64,000 nucleotides of DNA from Pseudomonadales bacterium (lineage in GTDB: Bacteria > Pseudomonadota > Gammaproteobacteria > Pseudomonadales > Azotimanducaceae): contig JAHCAL010000004.1 in NCBI GenBank assembly GCA_019634925.1, forward strand, positions 62,001 through 126,000, given 5' to 3'. The position numbers and the translations under genes were made by a program. Position 1 is the stretch's first letter, and every line of letters starts with the position of its first letter. The notes under the pieces are model-generated. The model was given only the letters and a program-made list of their open reading frames with translations, was not told where the DNA came from and did not search any database. Below are positions 52,609 to 60,937 of this stretch, piece by piece.

Positions 52609-53010
52609 ATGTCGATCGGTATCCGCCGGACCTTCCGTCACCGCCTCGTTGCCGCAGTCCTGCTCACCGGAACAGGCCTGTTCGCCGCCATGGGTGTCGC
52701 CGCCGAGGAACCCGCGATGGTGGGCGGCACCTGGACGCTGACGGTCGAGACGAGCGCAGGAACCGGCACGCCGACGCTGGAACTCGTCCAGGACGGCGCA
52801 ACCGTCACCGGGACCTATACCGGGCGGTTCGGCGCGCAGCCGGTGACCGGCAGCGTGGCGGGCAATGCGCTGACATTCTCGTTCGAGGTTTCCGGGATGA
52901 TGGGATCGGCTGTCGTGACCTACCAGGCAACCGTGGACGGCGACGCCATGCAGGGCACCATGTCGATGGGCAATGCCGCCGGCGGATCGTTCACGGGCGT
53001 GCGCCAATAG
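52609..53010 (+). CDS. Secreted beta-rich protein of unknown function
   Basis: 133 residues: signal peptide (RLVAAVLLTGTGLFAAMGVAA) then a Gly/Thr-rich beta domain with the pattern GGTWTLTVETSAGTGTPTLELVQDGATVTGTYTGRFGAQPVTGSVAGNALTFSFEV, resembling small lipocalin-like or META-like secreted domains often seen in proteobacteria. The ATG follows AGGGAGCGC. It converges on the globin gene (48 bp between stops). Confidence 0.65.
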   Translation: MSIGIRRTFRHRLVAAVLLTGTGLFAAMGVAAEEPAMVGGTWTLTVETSAGTGTPTLELVQDGATVTGTYTGRFGAQPVTGSVAGNALTFSFEVSGMMGSAVVTYQATVDGDAMQGTMSMGNAAGGSFTGVRQ

Positions 53011-53058
53011 GGCGTGGCCGACCGCCATTCGCAAACCACCGCTCGACGCCGGGAGGCA

Positions 53059-53502
53059 TCATCCAACCGCGATGATGTCCGGACTGCGAGCGTTCCGATC
53101 GCCGTGGTCGCTGTTGCGCACGGCATCTGCCACGCGCCGGAGCGGCTCATGCAGCATGGCCTTGAGTTGCTCGGAAGCGCCCACCTGCTCGAGCGCGAGA
53201 TCCATGCACTTCAGCCACGCGTCCCGTTCGACCGGGCCGATCCGATAGGGTTCGTGCGGAGCAGTCAGGCAGACACTGCCCTTGAGCGCGAGATAAACCG
53301 GCGGACCGCCCATCCACTGTGTGAGGTAGGCCGCCAGCATGCGCGTCACGTGGCCGAGGTCCGCGGCGTGCATGGCGCGGATGTCGGCCGCCTCCGGCAG
53401 CGTGTCCATGATCTCGTAGAACGCCTCGGCGAGCCGGCGGATGCCGGCATCGCCCAGAATTTCGTAAGGCGTCGTAAACGTATCGGGCGCCGCGTCGGTC
53501 AC
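53059..53502 (-). CDS. Truncated haemoglobin (group II-like)
   Basis: 147 residues with the 2-on-2 globin pattern. The B10 Tyr is Tyr29 (AFYEIMD), the Gly-Gly motif is WMGGPPVYL, the proximal His is at 83 (APHEPYRIG) and the G8 Trp is 96 (ERDAWLKCM), as in group II truncated haemoglobins. It would bind O2 or detoxify NO. It starts with GTG overlapping the stop of the Rieske oxygenase by 4 nt, so the two are translationally coupled. The C-terminal 15 residues extend past the usual fold. Confidence 0.85.
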   Translation of the reverse strand: MTDAAPDTFTTPYEILGDAGIRRLAEAFYEIMDTLPEAADIRAMHAADLGHVTRMLAAYLTQWMGGPPVYLALKGSVCLTAPHEPYRIGPVERDAWLKCMDLALEQVGASEQLKAMLHEPLRRVADAVRNSDHGDRNARSPDIIAVG

Positions 53503-55043
53503 GGTTTCGCAATCCACTGATCCAGCAGCATGTGAAAGTGCCGGGGCTTCGTCTCGCCGTAGTTGCCGAATATCACCTCGCCGTTCTTCATCGCCTTGAG
53601 GCCCTTCTGGACGTCCGGCATGTTCACCACATCCTGGTTGAACACCTTGGCGAGCATGCCGAGTTCCGGCGCATCCACCCAGTCGTCGTCCGGGCCGAGC
53701 TGATGCACCGGCGCTGCCGGCCCACGGGGCTGTCCGGCGGGCGTCGGCTCGAGGTACATGCATTCCATGATGCATTCCTCGGGATTGTCGCCGTTTGGGC
53801 GGAAGCGGTAGACGATACGATGAAAGGTGCCCCACGGATGGAAGTTGGGAAAAACGGTCAGGTACATTGAATCGAGCAGCTCCGCATCGCTGACCCGATC
53901 CATCACATCGCCGAGTTTCCTGCGGAAGTTCTCGCGGACCGGCGCGGCCATCACGGCGCGGAGGTTGCCGCCTTCCGGGAGATCGGGCGGCGCGGCGAGC
54001 GGCAGCCACTCCGTGCCGGGCAATTGCCTGCCGCCCACCCAGTTGACCATGTTCGGGTCCGCATGGGTGATGGGGCCTTCGAGGTAGACCGCGTCGGCGG
54101 TGAATCGGCTGACGCCGCCGCGTGCATCGGTGACCGTGACCGTGCCGTCGGGCTGACGCTCGTAGACATGTCCGGTCAGGGCGTGTCTGAGCCGGGTATA
54201 CATGCGGGCACCCTCGAGCGGCGGGCGCTCGCTGCCGTATACGTGCGGGCTCGGAGTAAAGTTCGGCGACATCGCGCGCGAGTAGTTGCCGAAGACGTCG
54301 TACTTGGTGTTCGCATCGCCGATCGATTCGAGGATCGTCGGATGGGTGGCAATCACGTGGTAGGCCTCGCTGAAGGCTTCCTGCGCCACCTTCCAGTTGC
54401 AGCGCAGGATCTTGGATACGTGGGCCACCTTGGTACGGCGCTCGTAGGGCAGGTTCGGGAACTGGCGGGAGAGATCACCCAGGAATGACTCGAGCGGCTC
54501 GCAGTTGGGGTCAGGGTTGATGAACACGAAGCCGCCCCAGCGCCCGACCTTCACCGCCGGCAGCCCGTAGCGCTCCGGTGTGACCGTGGGGAAGTCCCAG
54601 GCGCAGGGGACTTCCTTCAGGCCGCCGTCGGTGTTCCAGGCCCAGCCGTGAAACGAACAGCGGAATTCGCGTGCCCGTTTTCCGCCATGCGACTTGAGCA
54701 GGCGACCGCGATGCAGGCAGACGTTGTAGAACGCCTTGAACTCGTCGGCGGCGTGGCGCACCACCAGGAACGAGAGGTGCGCGATGTCGTAGATCAGGTA
54801 GTCGCCGACTTCGGGAATGTCGTCTTCGTGGCAGGCCATCTGCCAGACGCGTTTCCAGACCTTTTCGACCTCGAGGTCGTGGAACGCCCGGGAGTAGTAC
54901 TGTTCCGCAGGGACGATGGTCGGACCCGGGGGCAGCGGCGACTCCTCGCGAAACACCTCGTCGACGGGGTGGCTGTCCTGATCCAGCAGCTGCAGATAGT
55001 CGACCCCGGCGGATCGATCGGTGCCGGTCCGGGTTTCGATCAT
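53499..55043 (-). CDS. Rieske non-haem iron oxygenase, alpha subunit
   Basis: 514 residues. The Rieske cluster is bound by CLHRGR at 109-114 and CSFHGW at 129-134. The mononuclear iron site is in the EAFSEAYHVIATHP segment, with His-x4-His geometry, and an Asp near the C-terminus. It would hydroxylate, dihydroxylate or demethylate an unknown substrate. No beta subunit or reductase is adjacent, so it probably works as a homo-oligomer with an unlinked ferredoxin reductase. The ATG at 55043 gives MIETRTGTDRS. A truncated haemoglobin gene overlaps its stop. Confidence 0.93.
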   Translation of the reverse strand: MIETRTGTDRSAGVDYLQLLDQDSHPVDEVFREESPLPPGPTIVPAEQYYSRAFHDLEVEKVWKRVWQMACHEDDIPEVGDYLIYDIAHLSFLVVRHAADEFKAFYNVCLHRGRLLKSHGGKRAREFRCSFHGWAWNTDGGLKEVPCAWDFPTVTPERYGLPAVKVGRWGGFVFINPDPNCEPLESFLGDLSRQFPNLPYERRTKVAHVSKILRCNWKVAQEAFSEAYHVIATHPTILESIGDANTKYDVFGNYSRAMSPNFTPSPHVYGSERPPLEGARMYTRLRHALTGHVYERQPDGTVTVTDARGGVSRFTADAVYLEGPITHADPNMVNWVGGRQLPGTEWLPLAAPPDLPEGGNLRAVMAAPVRENFRRKLGDVMDRVSDAELLDSMYLTVFPNFHPWGTFHRIVYRFRPNGDNPEECIMECMYLEPTPAGQPRGPAAPVHQLGPDDDWVDAPELGMLAKVFNQDVVNMPDVQKGLKAMKNGEVIFGNYGETKPRHFHMLLDQWIAKP

Positions 55044-55052
55044 GGCGGTTTT

Positions 55053-55063
55053 ACTCTGACCCC
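55053..55063. repeat. Short dispersed repeat ACTCTGACCCC
   Basis: ACTCTGACCCCA lies just upstream of the Rieske gene start. Two near-identical copies (ACTCCGACCCCA) occur at 59256 and 59274. The reverse complement, GGGGTC-GAGT, is the type of sequence often seen in REP-like remnants beside Y1-transposase genes. No transposase is in the window. Confidence 0.45.
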
Positions 55064-55223
55064 AAATATCCCTCGCGAACGTAGAAGGGCGTGGGACGCC
55101 GATACATAGGGAGTTCCCCGTACAGCGACAGGCGGCGTGCGCGCTTGGGTGTATGCGTGGAGCGTTGCGCAGCATCCGGGCCTGCGCTATATCGTTCCGC
55201 GGTCGGCATGGGGGAGCAGATTC

Positions 55224-57326
55224 ATGGGGCGTATCCGCTGGCTCGCAGCCTGGCTGTGGCTGCTCGGCGCGTTCGCGCACGGCACCGACGCGGCGCGCAT
55301 CATCCATGCCGACCGGGAACCCGGTCAGTGGCTGACACACGGGCGCACCTACGACGAACAGCGCTTCAGCCCGCTGCGCGCAATCGACCGCAGCAACGTC
55401 GGCGGACTCGGGCTCGCCTGGCACTTCGCCACCGGCGACACTCGCGGTATGGAAGCCACCCCGATCGTCGCCGACGGGGTGATGTACGTATCCACGGCCT
55501 GGAGCCGCGTGGTGGCGCTCGACGCTGCGAGCGGTCGGCTGATCTGGCGCTACGATCCGCAGGTCCCGGGCGCGAAGGCGCGCGATGCCTGCTGCGACGT
55601 GGTCAATCGGGGCGTCGCGCTGTGGGGCGACAGCATCTTCCTCGGCGCCCTCGACGGGCGGCTGATCGCGCTCGATGCGAAGACCGGCGCCGAGCGCTGG
55701 TCGGTACAGACCACCGATCCCGCCAAGCCATACACGATCACCGGCGCACCGCGTGTGGTGAAGGGCAAGGTGATCATCGGCAACGGCGGCGCGGAATTTG
55801 GCGTGCGCGGCTACTTCAGCGCCTATGACGCCGCAACCGGTGCACTCGCCTGGCGCTTCTATACGGTGCCCGCGTCAGCAGAGGGTCCGGTGGAGCATGA
55901 GGAGCTGCGTCTCGCGCAGCGCACCTGGTCTCCCGATTCACTCTGGCAGACCGGGCTCGGCGGCACGGTCTGGGATTCGTTCGCCTACGATCCGGAACTC
56001 GACCTGCTCTACGTCGGCGTAGGCAACGGTTCGCAGTACAACCGCGCACAGCGCAGCCCCGGCGGCGGCGACAACCTGTTCCTCGCGAGCATCCTGGCGG
56101 TGCGGCCCGATACCGGGCGGCTCGTCTGGCATTACCAGACCACGCCGGGCGAGAGCTGGGACTACACCGCCACCCAGCACATGATCCTCGCCGAGCTCGA
56201 CCTGCTCGGCCAGCGGCGCAAGGTGCTGATGCAGGCGCCGAAGAACGGCTTTTTCTACGTGCTCGACCGGGAAACCGGTGAACTGCTATCAGCGAACAAC
56301 TACGTGCCGGTGAACTGGGCGAGCCACGTCGATCTCGAGACCGGCCGCCCCGTGGAGACCGGCCGCGCCGACTGGAGCGGTACGCCGCGCATGGTCATGC
56401 CGGCCATCGTCGGCGGCCACAACTGGCACCCGATGGCCTTCAGCCCGGAGACCGGACTGGTATACATCCCGACCATCCACCAGGTGTACCCGTTCGTACC
56501 CGACCCCGATTTCCGCTACGACCCGGCGACGTTCAACACCGGCGAAAACTGGCCGGCGCTCGCAGCGAGCGCTCCGGCGTTCGCACCGGGATTCTGCTCG
56601 CCGACCCGCCTCACCGCGTGGGATCCGGTGGCGCAGCGCCAAGTCTGGCAGGTGAAGTTCTCGCGCGGCGTCAGCGCAGGCGTGCTGGCGACCGCCGGCG
56701 GGCTGGTGCTCCAGGGCACCACCGATGGTCGCCTGGTCGCCTACGACGACCGCAGCGGCGCTGTATTGTGGGAGTCCCCGACCGGCGTCGGCATCATGGC
56801 GCCTCCCATCACCTACACGGTGGACGATACCCAGTTCATCGCCGTGGTTGGCGGCATCGGCGGTTCACAAGGCGGCCATGGTGATCGCCTCGACAACGTG
56901 AACAGCGGGCACGTCCTGGTGTTCGCGCTCGGCGCTCGAGGCGCGCCACCCGACGTGCCCGCGATCCAACGCTCGGTGCACGTGCCCGAAGAGGCGCTCG
57001 ACGCCGCAGCGGTCGAACGCGGAGGCCGGCTGTATGCCGTGCACTGCCTGCGCTGTCATGGCCTGAATGCCGCGTCGTCCGGCCTGTATCCGGATCTGCG
57101 CACCTCGGCGCCGGGGATCCACGAGATCTGGAATGAAATCGTGCTCGGCGGCGCGCTGGCAGGCAACGGCATGGCCTCGTTCGCAGACGTGCTGGTGGAA
57201 CGCGACGTACGCGACATTCACGCCTGGGTGATCGACCGTGCGATCCGGAGTATGCAGTGGTCGCACAAGGCACTGGACGCGGCGGCAAACCTCGTGTGTA
57301 TCCCCGCGGAGTGGCTGGCGGACTGA
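55224..57326 (+). CDS. Quinohaemoprotein alcohol dehydrogenase (PQQ plus cytochrome c)
   Basis: 700 residues with a signal peptide (MGRIRWLAAWLWLLGAFAHG). An N-terminal eight-bladed PQQ propeller carries the adjacent Cys pair at about 123-124 (DACCDVVNRG), typical of the vicinal disulfide above PQQ. The C-terminal cytochrome c domain has CLRCH at about 608-612. This is the type II alcohol dehydrogenase plan, oxidising an alcohol in the periplasm. It is divergent from the Rieske gene (180 bp between starts). The ATG follows GGGGGAGCAGATTC. Confidence 0.92.
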   Translation: MGRIRWLAAWLWLLGAFAHGTDAARIIHADREPGQWLTHGRTYDEQRFSPLRAIDRSNVGGLGLAWHFATGDTRGMEATPIVADGVMYVSTAWSRVVALDAASGRLIWRYDPQVPGAKARDACCDVVNRGVALWGDSIFLGALDGRLIALDAKTGAERWSVQTTDPAKPYTITGAPRVVKGKVIIGNGGAEFGVRGYFSAYDAATGALAWRFYTVPASAEGPVEHEELRLAQRTWSPDSLWQTGLGGTVWDSFAYDPELDLLYVGVGNGSQYNRAQRSPGGGDNLFLASILAVRPDTGRLVWHYQTTPGESWDYTATQHMILAELDLLGQRRKVLMQAPKNGFFYVLDRETGELLSANNYVPVNWASHVDLETGRPVETGRADWSGTPRMVMPAIVGGHNWHPMAFSPETGLVYIPTIHQVYPFVPDPDFRYDPATFNTGENWPALAASAPAFAPGFCSPTRLTAWDPVAQRQVWQVKFSRGVSAGVLATAGGLVLQGTTDGRLVAYDDRSGAVLWESPTGVGIMAPPITYTVDDTQFIAVVGGIGGSQGGHGDRLDNVNSGHVLVFALGARGAPPDVPAIQRSVHVPEEALDAAAVERGGRLYAVHCLRCHGLNAASSGLYPDLRTSAPGIHEIWNEIVLGGALAGNGMASFADVLVERDVRDIHAWVIDRAIRSMQWSHKALDAAANLVCIPAEWLAD

Positions 57327-57331
57327 GGGCG

Positions 57332-57349
57332 GCGGCGCTGTCGCGCCGC
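57332..57349. terminator. Stem-loop between convergent genes
   Basis: GCGGCGC and GCGCCGC form a perfect 7-bp G+C-rich stem with loop tgtc, between the stop of the quinohaemoprotein gene and that of the convergent SDR. Could serve both strands; no T-tract. Confidence 0.4.
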
Positions 57350-57365
57350 GCGCGTCGTTTGAGCG

Positions 57366-58115
57366 TCAGGTAAGCGTGTAGCCGCCGTCGACGACCAGGC
57401 TCTGACCGGTGAAATAGCCGTTGGTCATCGCGAACAGGAATGCGTGCGCGATCTCGTCGAGGTGGCCAGCGCGACCTGCGGGCAGGTGTGCATAGGCCTC
57501 GGCAATTCGCGCCGCCACCGCCGCCGGATCGGCAGTGGCGTCACCGAAAGCGCTCCGGACCCGCGGCGAGTCGATCACGCCGGGCACCACGGTATTGACC
57601 CGGATCGGCGCCAGTTCGAGTGCGAGCGCGCGACCGAGTGCCTCCACGCCTTTCACCATGCCCGATACGACCGCCCTGCCCGGCGCCGGCTTGATCGATA
57701 CCGCACCCGAGCACAGGGTGATCGACCCGCCGCGCCGGATCCGCGGCGCCGCTGCACGGCAGACCGTGACGGCGCCCCAGAACCGGGTGTCCATGTCGGC
57801 GCGCAGGGCATCCAGGTCGGCGGTCGCGATGCGTCCACCCGCTCGGCCACCAGCCATCAGCGCGACGTGGTCCACTTCGCCGAGCGTGGCGAACAGCGCT
57901 TCGATGGCAGGGGGATCGGCGGCATCGGCGACCTGAGGCCGCAGGCGCGGGTCACCCTGAGTCGCTTCGTTCAGTCGCTCCGCCGATCGCCCAACCACGA
58001 TGACTTCGGCGCCGGCGGCCGCTGCCGCACGCGCGGTCGCGAGGCCGATCCCCGAGCTGCCCCCCACTACGACCACCCGGCGGTCGCGCAACATGCCGTT
58101 ACTGATGTCCTGCAT
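57366..58115 (-). CDS. SDR-type protein lacking the catalytic tyrosine
   Basis: 249 residues. The cofactor motif VVGGSSGIGLATARAAAAAG is intact and the C-terminal PG motif reads VNTVVPGVIDSPR. At the catalytic site the conserved Tyr of YxxxK is replaced: the sequence reads VVSGMVKG, with Ser where Tyr is expected and the Lys kept. It may therefore act by another mechanism or be a non-enzymatic partner. The start ATG at 58115 gives MQDISNGMLRDRRVVVVGG. Confidence 0.85.
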   Translation of the reverse strand: MQDISNGMLRDRRVVVVGGSSGIGLATARAAAAAGAEVIVVGRSAERLNEATQGDPRLRPQVADAADPPAIEALFATLGEVDHVALMAGGRAGGRIATADLDALRADMDTRFWGAVTVCRAAAPRIRRGGSITLCSGAVSIKPAPGRAVVSGMVKGVEALGRALALELAPIRVNTVVPGVIDSPRVRSAFGDATADPAAVAARIAEAYAHLPAGRAGHLDEIAHAFLFAMTNGYFTGQSLVVDGGYTLT

Positions 58116-58177
58116 GCACCCAGTCTAGCGGATGTCTGGCCTGCGGTGCTGCTTGATCCGCAGACCGGGCAGCACGC

Positions 58178-58978
58178 TCACAGTCGACCCCGTCGGTACC
58201 GCTCATAGAGCTTGATCGCGAATGCCGTGGATTCATCGTGCACGCCCGCGAGCCCCGCCTGCTGCAGCGGGCGGGTGAGGTTCCCGAGATCACGAACGAG
58301 CAGTTCGAGTCCTTCCGGACTGCGCCCGTCCACCGCCTGCGGCACGTCGATGATCCGGGGAACACCTTCCGCGATCAGCACGTTGTACGCCGAGAGGTCG
58401 CCGTGAACGAGATCGCAGCGCAGCATGGTTACGACGTCCTCGCGCAGCGATTCCCACCAGCCGCGCAGCGTGGCCGGGTCCAGGGCACCGCGCTCGTGCA
58501 GCAGGGCATCGTGCAGCCTGGGCGCGGCGCCGTCTTCGTTGCCGATGAACTCCATCAGGATGCCGGCTTCGCTGCGCGCCACCGGTTCCGGTACCGTGAC
58601 GCCCGCCGCGTGGAGCACCTCGAGCGTGCGCCACTCGCGCGCGACCCACTGCAGGTGTCCCATGTCGCGGCCCTTGCGGGTCGCATTGCGCATGGCCTTG
58701 TCGGCGCGTTTGTCCTTGCCCCAGTGCGCGAGCGGGGTGCCGTACTGGCGGTCGTTGCGGAATGCGCGGAAGCGGCGCGCCCGGTACATCTTGGCGGCGA
58801 GGAGTCCTCCGGATTTTGCCGCGCAAAGGTAGACCGTGGCTTCCTTGCCGTCGTTGATGCGCCCGACGACTTCATCGACCTCAGCGGCGAAGACGTCGAG
58901 AATCGCTGCCTGTTCGAAACCGGCCAGTTGACCGCGCACGATCCCGGCGCGGAAGTATCCGTCTGAAAAATTGTTCAC
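58178..58978 (-). CDS. RIO-family serine protein kinase
   Basis: 266 residues. The RIO fold is marked by GRINDGKEATVYLC with the ATP-binding Lys at about 63 (LLAAKMYR), the catalytic HGDLSAYN at 192-199 and the metal-binding Asp at 211 (IIDVPQAVD). Bacterial RIO kinases of this type are widespread but their substrates are unknown. It starts with GTG at 58978 after GAGG. A short leader ORF with a strong ribosome binding site lies 126 bp upstream. Confidence 0.88.
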   Translation of the reverse strand: MNNFSDGYFRAGIVRGQLAGFEQAAILDVFAAEVDEVVGRINDGKEATVYLCAAKSGGLLAAKMYRARRFRAFRNDRQYGTPLAHWGKDKRADKAMRNATRKGRDMGHLQWVAREWRTLEVLHAAGVTVPEPVARSEAGILMEFIGNEDGAAPRLHDALLHERGALDPATLRGWWESLREDVVTMLRCDLVHGDLSAYNVLIAEGVPRIIDVPQAVDGRSPEGLELLVRDLGNLTRPLQQAGLAGVHDESTAFAIKLYERYRRGRL

Positions 58979-59103
58979 GCATGACCTCGTCCCGGCATGG
59001 CCGGACAGAAAAGCTGAAGGACGCTCTTGCTGGGACGCTGTGCGTGTGGGGACTGGTCGGGGGCGCCGGCCGGCGAACGGCGGGCCGGCGGGATGAGAGA
59101 CGA

Positions 59104-59166
59104 TCAGCAGGTGCGATACCCGGCGAGGCCCGACACGAACAGCCGAATGACTCGATCGATTGTCAT
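59104..59166 (-). CDS. Possible 20-residue leader peptide upstream of the RIO kinase
   Basis: MTIDRVIRLFVSGLAGYRTC: it begins 5 bp after GGGGAGG, the best ribosome binding site in this gap. The sequence resembles the first residues of DUF2892-type small membrane proteins (M-T-I-D-R-x-x-R-L-F) but stops before any TM helix. Either a leader peptide or the start of a truncated gene. Confidence 0.35.
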   Translation of the reverse strand: MTIDRVIRLFVSGLAGYRTC

Positions 59167-59255
59167 GACACCTCCCCGGACGTGGATCCAAGCGTGAACC
59201 GTGCGGCAGTGTACCGGCATTTTCCGGTTCGCGCATGCTGCGCGACCGGGACTTA

Positions 59256-59284
59256 ACTCCGACCCCATTTGTTACTCCGACCCC
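59256..59284. repeat. Two direct copies of ACTCCGACCCC
   Basis: Copies at 59256-59266 and 59274-59284, each followed by CA, spaced by 18 bp start to start. A third, one-base variant is at 55053. They look like parts of a degraded REP-type element. Confidence 0.5.
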
Positions 59285-59367
59285 AACCGTCGTATCTGTC
59301 GCCGCAGGGGCGGGCATGCCGCGGATGCAGTAGAGTGGTGCGATCAGTACCTCGAGAACGCCAGCCG

Positions 59368-59943
59368 ATGATCCGGATCCTGGTCGGGCGCGCCTTCCTG
59401 CGCCTCAGCGGCTGGCAGTTCGAAGGCGCGTTGCCGCAGTCGCGGCGCTACGTACTGATCGCAGCGCCGCACACCTCGAACTGGGATTTCGTGTTCATGA
59501 TGGCGATGGCCTGGTCGCTCGGCGTGCGGCTCAGCTGGATGGGCAAGGCGTCGTTGTTCGTCGCGCCGTTCGGCTGGCTGTTCAGGGCCCTCGGTGGCAT
59601 CCCGATCCGGCGCGAGCTGCGCACCAACCTGGTGGCGCAGAGCATCGCCCGGTTCGCGGAGGTGGAGGACCTGGTGCTCGCAGTCCCGGCGGAGGGTACT
59701 CGAAGCACCGGGGCTGCCTGGCGGTCCGGCTTCTATCACATCGCGCGCGGCGCCGGTGTGCCGATCGTGCTCGGGTACCTGGACTACGCCCGCAAGCGCG
59801 GCGGGCTCGGGCCGGCGCTTTGGCCAAGCAACGACGTGAAGGCGGACATGGATATCGTCCGCGCGTTCTATGCCGACAAGACGGGCCGTCATCCCGACCG
59901 GTTCACCGAGCCGCGTCTGGCGGAAGAGTCCGACCACCGATAG
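59368..59943 (+). CDS. Lysophospholipid acyltransferase family protein (PlsC-like)
   Basis: 191 residues. The acyltransferase motif HTSNWD lies at about residues 35-40 (the HX4D box), followed by FRALGGIPIRR and VPAEGTRS, the latter two matching blocks II and III. It would transfer an acyl chain to a glycerol or similar acceptor at the inner membrane. The ATG at 59368 gives MIRILVGRAFL; no TM helix is strongly predicted. The next SDR starts 34 bp downstream. Confidence 0.87.
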   Translation: MIRILVGRAFLRLSGWQFEGALPQSRRYVLIAAPHTSNWDFVFMMAMAWSLGVRLSWMGKASLFVAPFGWLFRALGGIPIRRELRTNLVAQSIARFAEVEDLVLAVPAEGTRSTGAAWRSGFYHIARGAGVPIVLGYLDYARKRGGLGPALWPSNDVKADMDIVRAFYADKTGRHPDRFTEPRLAEESDHR

Positions 59944-59977
59944 ACGCAACGCGCAACACAACAGGAGGCACCCGCCA

Positions 59978-60877
59978 ATGAGCCGCTCAGCATTCGACAT
60001 CGTCGCCGGCCATGACCTCACCGGACGGACGATCGTGGTCACCGGCGCCAATACCGGCATCGGCGAACCGACCGCCCGTGCCCTGGCGAGCGCGGGCGCG
60101 CGGGTGATCTACGCCTGCCGCAGCCGCGCAACCGGCGAAGCGGCGGTGGCGCGGGCGCGCCGCGAGTTCCCGTCGTGCCAGGCCGAATTCGCCGAACTCG
60201 ACCTCGCGTCGCTGGCGAGCGTGCGGCGGTTCGCCGAGACGCTAGACGCCGAGCGTATCGACGCACTGGTGTGCAACGCCGGCTTGTCGCGCCTCGATTT
60301 CGCGACCACCGAGGACGGCTTCGAGCAGACCGTCGGTGTATGCCACATCGGGCACTTCCTGCTGGCTCGGCTACTGATGCCGAGGCTGCTGGCGGCACCG
60401 GCGCCACGGGTGGTGATGGTATCGAGCACCAGTCACACCATGCCGCCTAAGCTCGACTTCGCGAACTTCCCGATGAAGCGCGAGACCTACAAGGGCATGA
60501 CCGCCTACGGCCAGGCGAAGCTCGCCAACGTGCTGATGGCAAAATCCCTGCATCGTCGTTACGGCGAGCGCGGGCTGGTCGCCTGCGCGCTGCACCCCGG
60601 TACCCTGATCACCACGGACATCGGTCGGCACTCTGCGGTCATCGGACTCCTGATGCGGCTGGTCAGCCCGTTCACCAAGTCGCCGGCCGAAGGCGCGGCG
60701 TCGACGGTGTGGGCCGTCGTGCACGAACCGGCGGCCGAGCTCGCGGGTCAGTACATCAAGGAATGCCGCGTCGATCGTTCCAGCCCCGAGTCGAACGACC
60801 CGACCGTGGCCGAGCGGGTATGGGCGTTGAGCGAATCCTGGGTCGAACAGGCCGGCGCGGTGCCAGCCTGGCCGTAG
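59978..60877 (+). CDS. SDR family oxidoreductase (retinol-dehydrogenase/protochlorophyllide-reductase-like)
   Basis: 299 residues. The TGANTGIG cofactor motif, CNAG motif (VCNAGLSRLDF) and YGQAK active site are intact. A middle insertion SHTMPPKLDFANFPMKRETYKG and a longer C-terminal region resemble WWOX/retinol dehydrogenase-type SDRs acting on hydrophobic substrates. The ATG follows ACAGGAGGCACC. It probably shares a transcript with the acyltransferase before it. Confidence 0.91.
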   Translation: MSRSAFDIVAGHDLTGRTIVVTGANTGIGEPTARALASAGARVIYACRSRATGEAAVARARREFPSCQAEFAELDLASLASVRRFAETLDAERIDALVCNAGLSRLDFATTEDGFEQTVGVCHIGHFLLARLLMPRLLAAPAPRVVMVSSTSHTMPPKLDFANFPMKRETYKGMTAYGQAKLANVLMAKSLHRRYGERGLVACALHPGTLITTDIGRHSAVIGLLMRLVSPFTKSPAEGAASTVWAVVHEPAAELAGQYIKECRVDRSSPESNDPTVAERVWALSESWVEQAGAVPAWP

Positions 60878-60937
60878 CCGACCGGTCGGGCGCCGGCGAA
60901 TCCGTCAAGGGCTCCGACCGCCCGGTACGCTCACGCC

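Larger units (their letters stand above)
58979..59367. other. 389-bp intergenic region between divergent genes
   Basis: Holds the leader-like ORF at 59104-59166 and the repeat pair at 59256-59284. No larger gene is supported. Confidence 0.7.
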
